64,000 nucleotides of DNA, taken from NCBI GenBank assembly GCA_021502835.1, contig JAKFGP010000051.1:1-64000 (forward strand), read 5' to 3'. Origin of the DNA: Streptomyces thinghirensis. GTDB taxonomy: Bacteria > Actinomycetota > Actinomycetia > Streptomycetales > Streptomycetaceae. The first letter of the stretch is position 1; each line of letters begins with the position of its first letter. Under the pieces are notes generated by a model. The model ran no database searches and was not told the origin of the DNA. It saw only the letters and a program-made list of their open reading frames with translations. This document shows positions 20,301 to 31,312 of the stretch, in pieces. Position numbers and translations under genes: made by a program.

Positions 20301-21784
20301 GCGATGGTCGTCGTCGACGTCAACACCGGCAAGTTCACCGGTCAGGGCGGCAACCTCGAGGAGACGGTCACCAGGAACAACCTGGAGGCGGCCGAGGAGA
20401 TCGTGCGCCAGCTGCGGCTGCGCGACCCGGCGGCATCATCGTCATCGACTTCATCGACATGGTGCTGGAGTCCAACCGGGACCTGGTGCTGCGGCGTCTG
20501 CTGGAGTGCCTGGGCCGGGACCGTACGAAGCACCAGGTCGCCGAGGTGACCTCGCTGGGGCTCCGTGCAGATGACCCGTAAGCGGGTCGGGCAGGGGCTG
20601 CTGGAGTCGTTCTCCGAGACCTGGCGTCCACCGCAACGGCCATGGCGTCATCGTCCACCTGGACCAGCCGACCGCCGCCGCCGGTGGTGGCGGCGGTGGT
20701 AAGCGCCGCAAGCGGGCGCGGGCCGGCGGCGGAGAGCTGCCGCACGAGCACGAGGCCGTGGCCGGCGTCGAGACCGGGTGTGACGGCGGAGCAGGAGGCG
20801 GACACCGAGTCCGGAGTCCGAGGTCGCCGCCGAGGTGGCCGAGCCGGTCGCCCTCCGGCGCCCGACTTCAGCACGGACGAGGAGCTGGTACAGCAGCGCC
20901 GCAGGCCGAGGCCGCCGCCACGCGCGGTCGCGGCCGGCGCCGCACGAGCCGGCGGGCGTCGGCCCCCGGCGGGCGCCCCCAAGGCGGCGAAGGGCGAGGC
21001 CCGGCGCGCCGAGGCCCCGACCGCTCGGGACGTCACCGTCCAGGAGGAGGTCGACGTCCGGTACGGCAGGAGCCCGCCGCCGAGGTGCTCGCCGAGCCCG
21101 CGGCCGTCGAGGGACGCCGTCTCCGGTGCCCCGGCCCCGGCCGCCGAGGAGGCTCCGGCCGCCGTCGAGGCCCCGGCTGCCGAGGAGGCCGCGCCCAAGG
21201 GCCGTACCCGCCGTCGGGCCACCCGCAAGGTGTCCGCACCGGCCGGTTCGCCCGCGGGTGCCGAGGCCGCCGTGCTGACGGTCCCGGGCAGGCCGTCCAG
21301 GCCCGCAGGCCGAGCAGGCGACGGAGGAGGCACCGGCGGCGCTGCCGAGGCCCCATGGAGCCGTCCGGTACGGCCGCCGAGAGCGCCGCCCCGGCGCGTC
21401 CGCGCGCCGAGGCCGTGCGCAAGCCCACCACGTCCACCGCGTCCGAGGAGGCGGCCGTCATGGTCGTCCCGTCGGCCCCGGCGGAGGACGCGGGCGGAGT
21501 TTACCGCGGCGCGTGGCGGGAACCGAGGCGGACGCACCTACGAGGAGACCGCCCCGGCCAAGAAGGCGGCGGCCCGCAAGACGGCCAAGAAGGCGACGGC
21601 GAAGAAGGCCGCCGCCAAGAAGACCGCCACCAAGAAGACGACGACCGCAGAAGGCCACGGCCAAGAAGGCGGCCAAGACGATGACCGCCAAGAAGGCCAC
21701 GGCCAAGAAGACGGCGTCGAAGAAGACGCGGCGGCTGCCCAGCAGACGCCGTCCTCGGTCACGGCCGCCACCGACGAGGGCTGA
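17338..21784 (+). CDS. rne: Ribonuclease E/G (RNase ES type) with repeat-expanded N-arm and Lys/Ala tail
   Basis: This endoribonuclease handles mRNA decay and rRNA processing. The start is ATG 17338, where an inserted C after ATG breaks the frame, and the stop is TGA 21782-21784. As in other Streptomyces RNase ES proteins, the catalytic core is central (19380-20650) and flanked by long disordered arms. The core has the S1-like domain (ATSYVGNVYLGKVQNVLPSM), the 5'-sensor/RNase H region, and the metal-binding DNase I-like motifs MVVVDVNTGKF near 20305 and DFIDM near 20447. The Zn-link CxxC after SFSET is lost to an indel near 20625. The N-arm carries 51-residue repeats and the C-arm ends in AKK-rich sequence from about 21560. 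I count more than 20 indels. Confidence 0.92.
17697..18410 (+). repeat. 153-bp (51-residue) tandem repeat inside rne
   Basis: About 4.6 copies occur, with the marker CTGCCGCTG at 17701, 17855, 18010, 18163 and 18317 (spacing 153-155). Each unit encodes PRRARRRATRSVTAPSAP followed by an acidic Ala/Pro/Glu stretch. Copies are almost identical apart from one-base indels, which points to recent expansion or active homogenisation. Confidence 0.92.
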
Positions 21785-21806
21785 TCCGGCCGCCTGTCGC
21801 AGAACG

Positions 21807-21859
21807 TGTGGTCCTGTCCGGCCCGGAATCCGCTCGGATTCCGTTCGGGCAGGACCACA
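21807..21859 (+). terminator. rne terminator
   Basis: A long inverted repeat has outer arms TGTGGTCCTG / CAGGACCACA and inner arms CGGAATCCG / CGGATTCCG. It starts 22 bases after the rne stop. Confidence 0.8.
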
Positions 21860-21947
21860 GGTTTCCCGGACGTTCCAGGCGCATCATCACCGGACAGCCG
21901 TGCCACCGACCCGCTCCCGCCGAACCGCCCCGGCGAGGACAGATCAC

Positions 21948-23013
21948 GTGCCGGTACTGACGAGGCTCATCCCCTCGCCGCTCGTAGTGGACATCCGTCC
22001 GGGCGCGCTCGACGACCTGGCGAGTGTCCTCCGCGGACCAGCGGATCTCCCAGTCCGGAAAGCTCGCCGTGGCGATCAGCGACGGCTCGGGAGCCCGCCT
22101 GCGCCGGAGACTGGAGCCGTCCCTGCCCGGCGCCGACTGGTTCGAGGTCGGCGGCGGCACCATCGACGACGCGGTGCGGCTGGCCGACGGCATGAAGGCG
22201 AGCCGCTACGACGCGATCGTCGGGCTCGGCGGCGGCAAGGTCATCGACTGCGCCAAGTTCGCCGCGGCCCGCGTCGGCCTGCCCATGGTCGCCGTGGCCA
22301 CCAACCTCTCCCACGACGGCATCTGCTCGCCGGTGTCGATACTCGACAACGACGCGGGCCGCGGTTCGTACGGCGTGCCGACGCCGATCGCGCTCGTCGT
22401 CGACCTCGCGGTGATCCGCGAGGTGCCGATCCGTTTCGTGCGAGCTCCGGGATCGGTGACGCCGTCTCCAACATCTCCGCGGTCGCCGACTGGGAACTGG
22501 CCCACCGGGTCAACGGCGAGAAGGTCGACGGCCTCGCCGCCGCCCTGGCCCGGCAGGCGGGCGAGGCCGTGCTGCGCCACCCCCGGCGGCTGCGGCGACG
22601 ACGGGTTCCTGACCGTGCTGACCGAGGGCCTGGTGCTGTCCGGCATCGCCATGTCGATCGCCGAGCACACCCGTCCCTCGTCCGGCGCCTGCCACGAGAT
22701 CAGCCACGCGCTCGACCTGCTGTATCCGAGGCGCGCGGCGAGCCACGGCGAGCAGGTGGGCATGGGCGCGGCCTTCGCGACGTATCTGCGCGGTGACCAC
22801 GAGGGCTCCCTGCTGATGGCCGGGACGCTGCGTCGGCACGGGCTGCCCGTGGTGGCCCAGGAGATCGGGTTGGACGACGAAAAGTTCGCGCAGGCCGTGG
22901 AGTTCGCGCCGCAGACCCGGCCCGGCCGGTACACGGTGCTGGAGCATCTCGACCTGTCGCCCGCGCGGGCCAAGGAGGCGTACGCAGAGTACGTCGCGGC
23001 GGTCACGGAGTGA
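21948..23013 (+). CDS. Glycerol-1-phosphate dehydrogenase-like (iron-containing alcohol dehydrogenase superfamily)
   Basis: The start is GTG 21948 ([14 protein letters not shown]) and the stop is TGA 23011-23013, about 354 residues. The dinucleotide-binding signature [15 protein letters not shown] is near 22220. Likely metal ligands match the EgsA/AraM pattern: Asp in [10 protein letters not shown], His in [13 protein letters not shown] and His in SHGEQVG. The family reduces dihydroxyacetone phosphate to sn-glycerol-1-phosphate; that activity is inferred here. Related Streptomyces genes usually sit beside CDP-alcohol phosphatidyltransferases, which are absent from this neighbourhood. Indels lie near 22050, 22445 and 22585. 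Confidence 0.85.
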
Positions 23014-23030
23014 GGCTCCGAGGACCCGGT

Positions 23031-23060
23031 TTGACCCCTGTCGTGCGGCCCCGCTAATCT
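23031..23060 (+). promoter_or_regulatory. Putative housekeeping promoter for rplU-rpmA-obgE
   Basis: TTGACC at 23031-23036 and TAATCT at 23055-23060 are separated by 18 bases, which fits an HrdB-type promoter. About 155 bases of leader then precede the rplU start. Confidence 0.6.
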
Positions 23061-23218
23061 TGAGCGTCGGCGTGTCGACTGACGCGTCACATCCCCGTAA
23101 ACCTTTCTTCCTTCCGGGTGCGGGCCCCGACGGCCCGGCCGGGAGAGGCTGCCCGCGTGTTCACCGCGGGCGGCTGGACTGCGGGGGTGCCGTTCCAGAG
23201 CGAGAGAGTGAGATCCGC

Positions 23219-23539
23219 GTGTACGCCATCGTGCGCAGCGGTGGTCGCCAGCACAAGGTTGCTGTCGGCGACATCGTTGAGGTTGACAAGATTTCCACCG
23301 CCCAGGTCGGCGACACGGTCGAGCTCTCGACCCTGCTCGTGGTCGACGGCGACGCTGTGACCAGCGACCCGTGGGTGCTGGCCGGCATCAAGGTCCAGGC
23401 CGAGGGTCGTGGACCACCACAAGGGCCAGAAGATCGACATTCTGCGCTACAAGAACAAGACCGGCTACCGCCGTCGTCAGGGGCCACCGCCAGCAGTACA
23501 CGGCGATCAAGGTCACTGAGATCCGCGGCTGCCCGGTAA
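23219..23539 (+). CDS. rplU: 50S ribosomal protein L21
   Basis: The start is GTG 23219 ([18 protein letters not shown]), preceded by GAGAGAGTGAG, and the stop is TAA 23537-23539. The 106-residue length is standard. Family motifs [23 protein letters not shown] and [15 protein letters not shown] are readable, with indels near 23405, 23478 and 23523. L21 lies on the 50S solvent side and contacts 23S rRNA. rpmA starts 15 bases later in the usual operon order. Confidence 0.95.
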   Translation: MYAIVRSGGRQHKVAVGDIVEVDKISTAQVGDTVELSTLLVVDGDAVTSDPWVLAGIKVQAEGRGPPQGPEDRHSALQEQDRLPPSSGATASSTRRSRSLRSAAAR

Positions 23540-23554
23540 AGGGACTGAGAACAG

Positions 23555-23808
23555 ATGGCACACAAGAAGGGCGCATCGTCCACTCGGAACGGTCGCGACT
23601 CCAATGCCCAGCGGCTCGGCGTGAAGCGCTTCGGCGGTCGGGCCGTCAACGCGGGTGAGATCCTGGTCCGCCAGCGCAGCACCCACTTCCACCCGGGCGC
23701 CGGCGTCGGCCGTGGCGGCGACGACACGCTGTTCGCCCTGCAGGCCGGTGCGGTGCAGTTCGGCACCCACCGTGGCCGCAGGTCGTGAACATCGTTCCGG
23801 TCGCCTGA
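23555..23808 (+). CDS. rpmA: 50S ribosomal protein L27
   Basis: The start is ATG 23555 ([17 protein letters not shown]). It has no N-terminal cleavage extension of the Firmicute type. The motifs [21 protein letters not shown] and [10 protein letters not shown] are intact. One lost A near 23780 shifts the last ten residues (VVNIVPVA), and TGA at 23806-23808 restores the 84-residue family length. The L27 N-terminus reaches the peptidyl-transferase centre. Confidence 0.95.
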
Positions 23809-23822
23809 TCTGGACTTTCGCG

Positions 23823-23867
23823 AGGCGGACCTCCACTCCCCTTCGGGGGAAGCGGGTCCGCCTTTCC
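23823..23867 (+). terminator. rpmA terminator
   Basis: The perfect arms AGGCGGACC / GGTCCGCCT are followed by TTCCTTG, 14 bases after the rpmA stop. Read-through or a second promoter would be needed for obgE. Confidence 0.7.
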
Positions 23868-23941
23868 TTGTGTTACCCAAGACGACACCCACGAGACATT
23901 CCCGCAGTAAGCTAGTAACCCGGTAACTGGAGGCACATCCC

Positions 23942-25396
23942 ACGACCACTTCGTGGACCGCGTCGAGGCGCTGCACGTCGCCGCTTGGTGTAGGCTACGG
24001 CTGTGCTCTCCGTCCACCGTAGAAGTTCGGCCGCTCGGCGGCCCGGATCGGCGGCAACGGCGGCCCGTGGCGGCGACGCTCGGTCCTCACCGTCGACCAG
24101 TCGGTGACCACGCTCCTCGACTACCACCACTCGCCGCACCGCAAGGCCACCAACGGCAAGCCCGGCGAGGGCGGCAACCACTCCGGCAAGGACGGGCAGG
24201 ACCTGAGGTCCTGCCCGTGCCCGGCTGCCACCGTGGTCCTCGACAGGGCGGGCAACGTCCTCGCCGACCTGTTGGGCCAGGGCACCTCCTACGTCGCCGC
24301 GCAGGGCGCGCCGGGGTGGCCTCGGCAGCGCGGCGCTGGCCTCCGCACGGCGCAAGGCGCCCGGCTTCGCGCTGCTCGGCGTGCCCGGCGACCTCCAGGA
24401 CATCCAGCTGGAGCTGAAGACCGTCGCCGACGTGGCGCTGGTCGGCTACCCGAGCGCCGGCGAGTCCCTCGCTGATCTCGGTGCTGAGCGCGGCCAAGCC
24501 AGGAAGATCGCCGACTACCCCTTCACGACGCTCGTCCCGAACCTGGGCGTGGTGACGGCGGGCTCGACCGTTGCTACCACCGTCGCCGACGTCCCCGGTC
24601 CAGTCCCCGGCGCCAGCCAGGGCAGGGCCTCGGCCTGGAGTTCCTGCGGCACGTGGGGAGCGGTGCAGCGTGCTGGTGCGCACGTGCTGGACACGGCGAC
24701 GCTGGAGTCCGAGCGACGACCCGGTCTCCGACCTGGACGTCATCGAGGCGGGCGCTGCGCGAAGTACGGCGGCCTGGACAACCGGCCCCCGGATCGTCGT
24801 CCTCAACAAGATCGACGTACCCGACGGCAAGGACCTCGCCGAGATGGTCCGGCCGGACCTGGAGGCGCGCGGCTACCGCGTCTTCGAGGTGTCCGCGGTG
24901 GCCCACATGGGCCTGAAGGAGCTGTCCTTCGCGCTGGCCGAGCTGGTGGCAACGCGCGCCGCCCGGCCCCAAGGACGAGGCCACGCGGATCGTCATCCGG
25001 CCCAAGGCCGTGGACGACGCGGGCTTCTCCGTCACCTGCGAGGAGGACGGCCTGTTCCGGGTGCGCGGCGAGAAGCCCGAACGCTGGGTGCGCCAGACCG
25101 ACTTCAACAACGACGAGGCCGTCGGCTACCTGCCGACCGGCTCAACCGCCTCGGTGTCGAGGACAAGTTGATGAAGGCGGGCGCCCGCAACGGCGACGGC
25201 GTGGCCATCGGCCCCGAGGACAACGCGGTCGTCTTCGACTGGGAGCCGTCGGTGTCGGCCGGCGCCGAGATGCTCGGCCGCCGGGGCGAGGACCACCGCT
25301 TCGAGGCGCCCCGCCCGGCCGCCCAGCGCCGGCGGGAACGCGACGCCGAACGCGACGAGGCGGGAGCGGGAGTTCGACGGTTTCGAGCCCTTCTAG
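23942..25396 (+). CDS. obgE: Obg-family GTPase
   Basis: Obg is an essential GTPase linked to 50S assembly, stringent response and sporulation. The Gly-rich Obg fold (23942-24420), the G domain (24430-24960) and a C-terminal OCT domain are all present. The start codon reads ACG at 23942 where the family has ATG, after GGAGGC. In the P-loop (YPSAGxS) the invariant Lys reads Glu (GAG near 24462), probably a base-call fault because an indel is adjacent. G4 is NKID (near 24808). The tail FDGFEPF ends at TAG 25394-25396. More than 15 indels occur. Confidence 0.92.
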
Positions 25397-25604
25397 GCCC
25401 GGTACCCGGTTCTCCGGGACATCGGCCCGACCCTGCGGGCGGCAGCACGCCGCCCGCAGGGTTACACAGGTGTGTCCGAGGCCGTGATCTGCTGTCGAAC
25501 ATCGATGTGTACGTTGTGAGGAGGATGCTGGGTCACAGCTGTGCGGCCAGGGGTGGGTGAACGGACTGACCAGCCGTTTCCCGAAAGCAGAGAGAAGCCG
25601 CCAA

Positions 25605-27643
25605 GTGAAGATCGCATTTCTCGTCCGGGACCTGTGCCACATGGGGGGCGTGGTCAGCGCGACGCAGAACCTCGCGGGGGCGCTCGCCGAGCGGCAGCGA
25701 CGTCGAGATCGTGGCCCTGCGCAGGTGCGCGACGAGTCGTACTTCCCACTGGACCCGCGGGTGTCCGTCCGGGTGCTCAGCGACATGCGTCCGCACTCGC
25801 CGGTCTCCCGACGTGGACGACCCGCTGTCCGACAAGTTCCCGCTGATCTACCCGCTCAACGCCGGTGCCAAGACACCCGTGGTGAGCAGGCTCGCGGAAC
25901 TCAGGCTCCTGGAGTACCTGGAGACCACCGACGCCGACGTGGTCGTCAGCTCCAGCCCGGCGGAACACGATCATGCTGGCGCAGGCGCGCGGTGACTACC
26001 TGAAGGTCACTCAGGGAACACTCGATGCCCGCCATCTACGCCACGGACATCAAGGAGCGCTCTTCCCCGCCTACCGGTCCCTGGACGTCCTCACGGCGCT
26101 CACCCCGGAAGAGGTCGCCTCCATCGGCAAGCAGGTGCCCGCGGTCGCCAACCGCCTCGCGGTGATGCCCAACTGCGTACCCGCCTCCACCATGAGGGCC
26201 ACCGGCACCAACAAGGTCGTGGTCTCCGCCGGGCACCTGACCGGCAAACAAGAACCACGCCCTCCTGATCGAAGACTACGCCAAGGTCCACGCCGTCGCG
26301 CGCCGGACTGGACGCTGCGCATCTACGGCCACGGCGCCGAGAAGAACAAACTGCGCGCCCGTATCGAGGAACTGGGGCTCTCCAACAGCATCCTGCTGAT
26401 GGGCCAGACTCGCCGGTCACCCCGGAGTTCGGCAAGGGCTCGATCTTCGTCCTGCCCTCCAAGCGCGAGGCGTTCGGCAACGTCGTCGTCGCAGGCGATG
26501 GCCGCCGGGCTGCCGGTCGTCGCCACGGACGCCGACCACGGGCCGCGCAACATCCTCACCGACGGTGAGGACGGGCTGCTCGTCCCGCGCGGTGACGTGG
26601 ACGCGATGGCGGAGGCGATCCGGAGCCTCGTCCAGGACGACGGGCTGCGGCAGAAGATGGCCGCCGCCGCCGTCCGCAACGCCGAGCGCTTCCACGAGCG
26701 GGCCAGCCGCAGAACGCTTCCAGGCCATCATCGAGGAGGCCCTCGCCCGCAAGGAGCTGCCCCCGCCACGCCACGGCCCGCGTGGACCGGCAGGGCTCCG
26801 TCCACGTCGCCGTGGGCCCGCTGCCGCCGAGCGCCGGGCAGGCCGACCTCGTGCTGCGCAAGCGCGCGCCGCGGCCGGCGAGCACCGCTCCCTCGTTCTC
26901 CGCCGAGTGTGATGTCGTCGTGCCCTGGGACGCCGGGCGCCGCACGGTACCTGGAACTGACCCCGGCCACCTCGCGAGGGCGACTGCGGGGCGCCCTCGG
27001 CACCGACGGCTACGACTGCGATGACCGGGACCCGCTCGCCGTGGAGCCGCCGCGCCCGCAAGGGCCGGCCTCAGCGGCGCGCGCCGCACCTGCACGAGGA
27101 CGGCGGGCTGCGGCTGCGCAGCGCGCTGCGCGACGTCCACGCCGAGGTCGGCCCGGTCAGGGTCGACCAGCGGACCATCGCCCTGAGCGCCGAGCTGTGG
27201 GGCGCCCGGCCACCGCGGCGCCGTCGGGAAGCCGTGCACCGGCGGGACAGGGAGCGGGTGCTGACCTTCCGCTGCGCGACGAGGGCGACGGCCGGGTGGC
27301 GGTGGACATCGACTGCGCGACGCTGGTCGGCGAGCACACCGACGCCGACGAGAAGGAAGTCATCTGGGACTTCTCGCTGCGCCCGGCGCCCGACGCGCCC
27401 CGGGTGCAGCTGGCCAAGCTCGCGACCGACGTACTGGCGCCGATCAACGTGTTCACCTTCCCGCGCCCGGTGATCAGCGAGGCCGTGGCGGCGGGACCGA
27501 CGGTGCTGACCCGGGCGGTGCGCAAGTCCCGCCGGGCACTCGGCCAGACCCCCGCGCCGCTGCCGCCCACCCGCCGGCGTACGGAACTGCGGCCCTACTT
27601 CACCGCCGCCTGCCAGTTCGCGGTCAAGACCGTGCGGCTCTGA
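25605..27643 (+). CDS. GT4-family glycosyltransferase with extra C-terminal domain
   Basis: The start is GTG 25605 (VKIAFLVRDLCHMGGV), after GCCGCCAA; an upstream in-frame start at 25557 is possible. The N-terminal half is a GT-B fold whose C-lobe has TLRIYGHGAEKNKL, IFVLPSKREAFGNVV, AMAAGLPVVATD and DGLLVPRGDVDAMAEAI. The E-x7-E signature typical of GT4 retaining enzymes is in EAFGNVVVEA near 26468. From about 26770 a further domain of about 270 residues, beta-rich by eye, extends to TGA 27641-27643. Such enzymes decorate or build anionic wall polymers; the substrate is unknown. It faces the TagF-type genes across a strong terminator. Confidence 0.88.
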
Positions 27644-27663
27644 CCCCGTACCGCACGACACAG

Positions 27664-27704
27664 AGGGCGGGGCCCGGAGGAGAAGTTCCTCCGGGCCCCG
27701 CCCT
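27664..27704. terminator. Bidirectional terminator between convergent genes
   Basis: An almost perfect 18-bp stem has arms AGGGCGGGGCCCGGAGGA and TCCTCCGGGCCCCGCCCT with a short loop. It lies midway between the stop at 27643 and the minus-strand stop at 27720. Confidence 0.88.
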
Positions 27705-27719
27705 CGCGCTGTGTGCCGC

Positions 27720-30700
27720 TCAGCCCTCCCGGGCCTGCTCCAGCATCCGGTCGACGACCCGCGCGGACGCGTTGCCGTCGTCCAGGTCGCAGAACAGGTG
27801 GTGGAAGCGGTCCAACCGGTCCTGGTACTCCGCCTGGACCTGGTCGATGTCCCGGATCGCGTCGACCAGCTCCTTGGAGTTGTCGATCAGCGGGCCGGGG
27901 AGTCCTGCTCGAAGTCGAAGTAGAACCCGCGCAGCGTGTCCCGGTAGTGCTCCAGGTCGTACGTGAAGAACAGCATCGGCCGCTTCAGGTGCGCGTAGTC
28001 GAACATCACCGACGAGTAGTCCGTGATCATGATGTCCGCCGCGAGGTAGAGGTCGGCGATGTCCGGGCATCCGAGGCGTCCCACACGAACCGTTGCCCGC
28101 GCCTCGGCACCGCGTCCACCACGTTGGAGTGGCGGCGGATCAGCAGCACGTGGTCGTCACCCAGGCGACGCTGGGCGTCCTCCAGGTCGATGCGCAGGTC
28201 GAACAGGTACTGGCCGGCGCTGTGCGACTGGTCGTCGCGCCAGGTCGGCGCGTACAGGACGACCTTCTTGCCCTCGGGCAGACCGAGCGCCTTCCTGACC
28301 CGCGCCGCGATCGCGTCCTTGTCCGGCGAGTACAGGTAGTCGTTGCGGGGGTAGCCCGCCTCCTGGATCTCTCACCGTCGTAGGAGAACCGCCCGCTTGA
28401 GGATCGGCGTGTTGAAGCGGTTGGAGGAGACGAGCAGGCTCCACTAGCTTGGCCTCCAGCGCCAGCTTCTCCTGGTAGCGCCGGTCGAAGTGCAGCGTGT
28501 CGATGTCGTGCCCGGATCTCTTCAGCATCGTGCCGTGCCAGGTCTGGCCGCGATGGACTGGCCGGGCCGGCGCTCGATCAGTCGGGAAGGTGGGCGTTGG
28601 TGACGATGTAGCGGCTGGAGGCCAGCGCCTCGATACCACTCCCGGCCCCACATGCGGACCGGCTCGGACACCCTTCCGAGCAGCGCGACCTGGCCGTCGC
28701 GGGGACGCCATCACCAGGTGCTTCAGGCCCGAGTCGAGGCGCTTCAGCTCCTCGTACACCTCGCGCGCGGGCTGTCCGAGAACTGCTTGCCGTTGTAGCT
28801 CAGGTAGAAGACCTGGTCCTTCAGCGGCGCTGCTGGAACAGCGGCTCGTACACCTCGCTGCGCAGCTCCCGCTGGCGGTACGGGCCGCGCTCCAGGTCGC
28901 TCCAGCTCGGAGCGGGCGTTGAGCTGCGGGAAGTCGCCCCAGCGGTTCTCCAGCCAGTAGCGGCGGCCACCGAGTTCGGCCTGGACCGGGAAGGAGTCCG
29001 CGGCCAGGCGGTCGACCACGAAGGGCACGTCGGGCGCGCTCGTCCTCGGGCCGCAGGAAGAGGTTCCAGCGGCCGGCGCGCAGCGGAACGTCGCCGTTGC
29101 CGCCGAGCCGGGAGGGTCGAAGGCCACCTCGAAGCGGCCGTCCTCCAGCCAGCGGGTCTCGACGAACCGCTCCTCGTAGCGGGTTGCGCGGCTTGAGCAG
29201 GAAGCGGGGGCCGGTCAGCCGCGGGTCGGCGTGCCCGGTGAGGGGCGATCCGGCCGTCGCGCACGGTGGCGGTGTCGATCAGGGCACGGCGGGTGCGGCC
29301 GGAGAACTCAGAGCCGGTGTGGCCGGCCGCCACGGCCAGCTCGACCAGGTGCGCCTGGCTGCCGAGCGACGCGGGCAGCGGGAACTCGGCGTCGGACAGC
29401 CCCTCCTGCATCACGGTGCCGAACCGGCGCTCCTTGCCCCTGCGGGTCGGTCGCGACCAGCACCGTGGACCAGGTGCGCTTCTCCGGCTGGGCCTTCTCG
29501 TCGACGCCCTCGTGGAAGACGAGCGCCACGTCGGCCACCGGCACCTCGACCGAGAACGCCTGTCCGCCGCCCTCGCGGGTCACGGTGACGGGGTACTCGA
29601 GGGTCTCGGCGCCCTTCTGGTTCTTGACCCGCAGGGACACCTGCTCGTCCGAGGCGAGCGGCTCGCGGATCTCACCGGTGACCTTGATCCGGTCGCCCTC
29701 CAGGGCACGGCCGGTGATCAGGGCGCGGACCTTCTCGATGCGCAGCTTCAGGGCGCCGCGCTCGACGGACGGCAGCAGCCGGAAGTCGGGGCTCAGCCAG
29801 TGGTACGGCGGGGAAGTTGAGGACGCGCCGCCGCTGGAGTGGACGGCGTGGCGCCGCACCAGGCCGGAGGAGAAGATGCCGAGGCCCACGTGCCACACGG
29901 CCTCCTGCCTCTCGCCGCCCTTGCGGAGCCGGGCGGGGTCGATGGTGACCTCCCAGCCGGCCCAGTCGTAGTTGTAGCGGTCCTGGCCGGAGTCGGTGGT
30001 GACCTCGGGGGCGCGGCACGTTGCGGGCCGGCAGCAGGATGCGGCGGCGGGAGCGGTCCTTGCGGAGCTGGAGCACCTTGACCGAGGCCTTGCGCGACGG
30101 CTGGTCGATCTTGTCGATCCAGGCGTTGCCGGACAGCAGGAGCTGCCCTCCCGGACCACGCTCACGTCCTGCACGCGCGCATGTTCAGGTGCTGGTCGAT
30201 GCGCAGCGCCTCCTGGGAGGTGCAGGTCGGCACCTTCCAGGGAGGGCCACGAGGTGTACTTGCGGACGAGGCCGCTGACCTCGGGCGTCTCGCGGCGGCG
30301 CTGGCCGGCCAGCAGGGCGATCAGCTTCCTCCATCTGGTGCTTGCGCACCAGCAGCCACTGCACGCGCAGCTCGGGCCGGGAGGTCCATGACGACCTTGG
30401 GGTCGATGCTGTCGAGGAATCGGTTCGCCGACCGCAGGAACTCGGCCCGGTACTCCTCGTCACCGTCCGGCACCACGTTGAGGAACAGCCGCAGGTCGTC
30501 ACGGAGGACACGGGTGTCGTACTCGCGCTTGAGGCGGGCGTACGTCTCACCGGGCTGCTCGGCGAGGAAGGCGCTGATCTCCATCACGGAGGTGACGCGG
30601 TCGCGCACACCCGCCGGGTCGGTGCGGCGCTGCGTGATCGACGGGGCGGACTCACCTCGCGCAGCCGCCAGTAGTAGCAGGGCTCCGAGATGACGTCGAC

Positions 30701-31289
30701 GCTCTCGGCCAGGTAGTGGGCCCGCATCGTGACCGGGGTGTCCTCGTACAGCCGGCCCTCGGGGAAGGCGAAGCCGTTCTTCTCCCAGAAGGTGCGGCGG
30801 AAGACCTTGTTGCACGCGATGCGGTCGGCGACGAGCTTGGCGTAGCGGGATATGTGGGTCGCCCACCCGGGCCTCGCCGGCCAGCATCCGCATCAGCGGG
30901 ACCTGCCAGGACTCCTCGCCCCTGAGATGGAACACGTTGCCCGTGGCGAAGTCCGAGCCGCTCGTCGAGGCTGCCGACCCTGAGCCGGTAGGCGTCCGGC
31001 GGTATCAGGTCGTCGCTGTCGACGAAGGTCAGGAACCCGCGTCCGGCGCCAGGTGGGCCATGCCGGTAGTTGCGGGCGGCGCCGAGGCCGCCGTTCTCCT
31101 TGCGTATGAGCTTGAAGCGCGCGTCGCGGGAGGCGTACTCTCGGCGATGGCGGCGGAGCCGTCCGGTGAACCGTCGTCCACCATCAGGACCTCGAAGTCG
31201 CGGAAGGTCTGTGCCGCAGCGAGTCCAGACAGGCGGGGAGGTAACGCTCCACGTCGTAGATGGGGACGATGACACTGAGCCGAGGCCAT
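27720..31289 (-). CDS. GT2 glycosyltransferase fused to CDP-glycerol glycerophosphotransferase-like (TagF) domain
   Basis: This is a very large protein of about 1190 residues. The start is near ATG 31289; an extra G follows the ATG and the true frame is PRLSVIVPIYDVE. The stop is TGA read at 27722-27720. The N-terminal GT2 domain has DDGSPDGSAAIAE, KENGGLGAARN and FLTFVDSDDLIPPDAYR. A helical segment (30600-30200) and a beta-rich middle region (about 30000-28900; VKVTGEIREPLASDE-like) follow. The C-terminal GT-B TagF domain has HGTMLKRSGHDID, GYPRND, LYAPTWRDDQ, and DIMITDYSSVMFDYAHLKRP near 28000. It likely makes a phosphodiester-linked wall polymer at the membrane. Many indels occur. It is second in a minus-strand pair. 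Confidence 0.88.
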
Positions 31290-31312
31290 GGCTTGGTGAT
31301 CTCCTTCGGGGG

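Noticed and set aside
24450..24480. ObgE with a genuinely changed P-loop lysine
   Set aside because: The Lys-to-Glu change is one base beside an inserted base, in a sequence full of such faults; Obg is essential.
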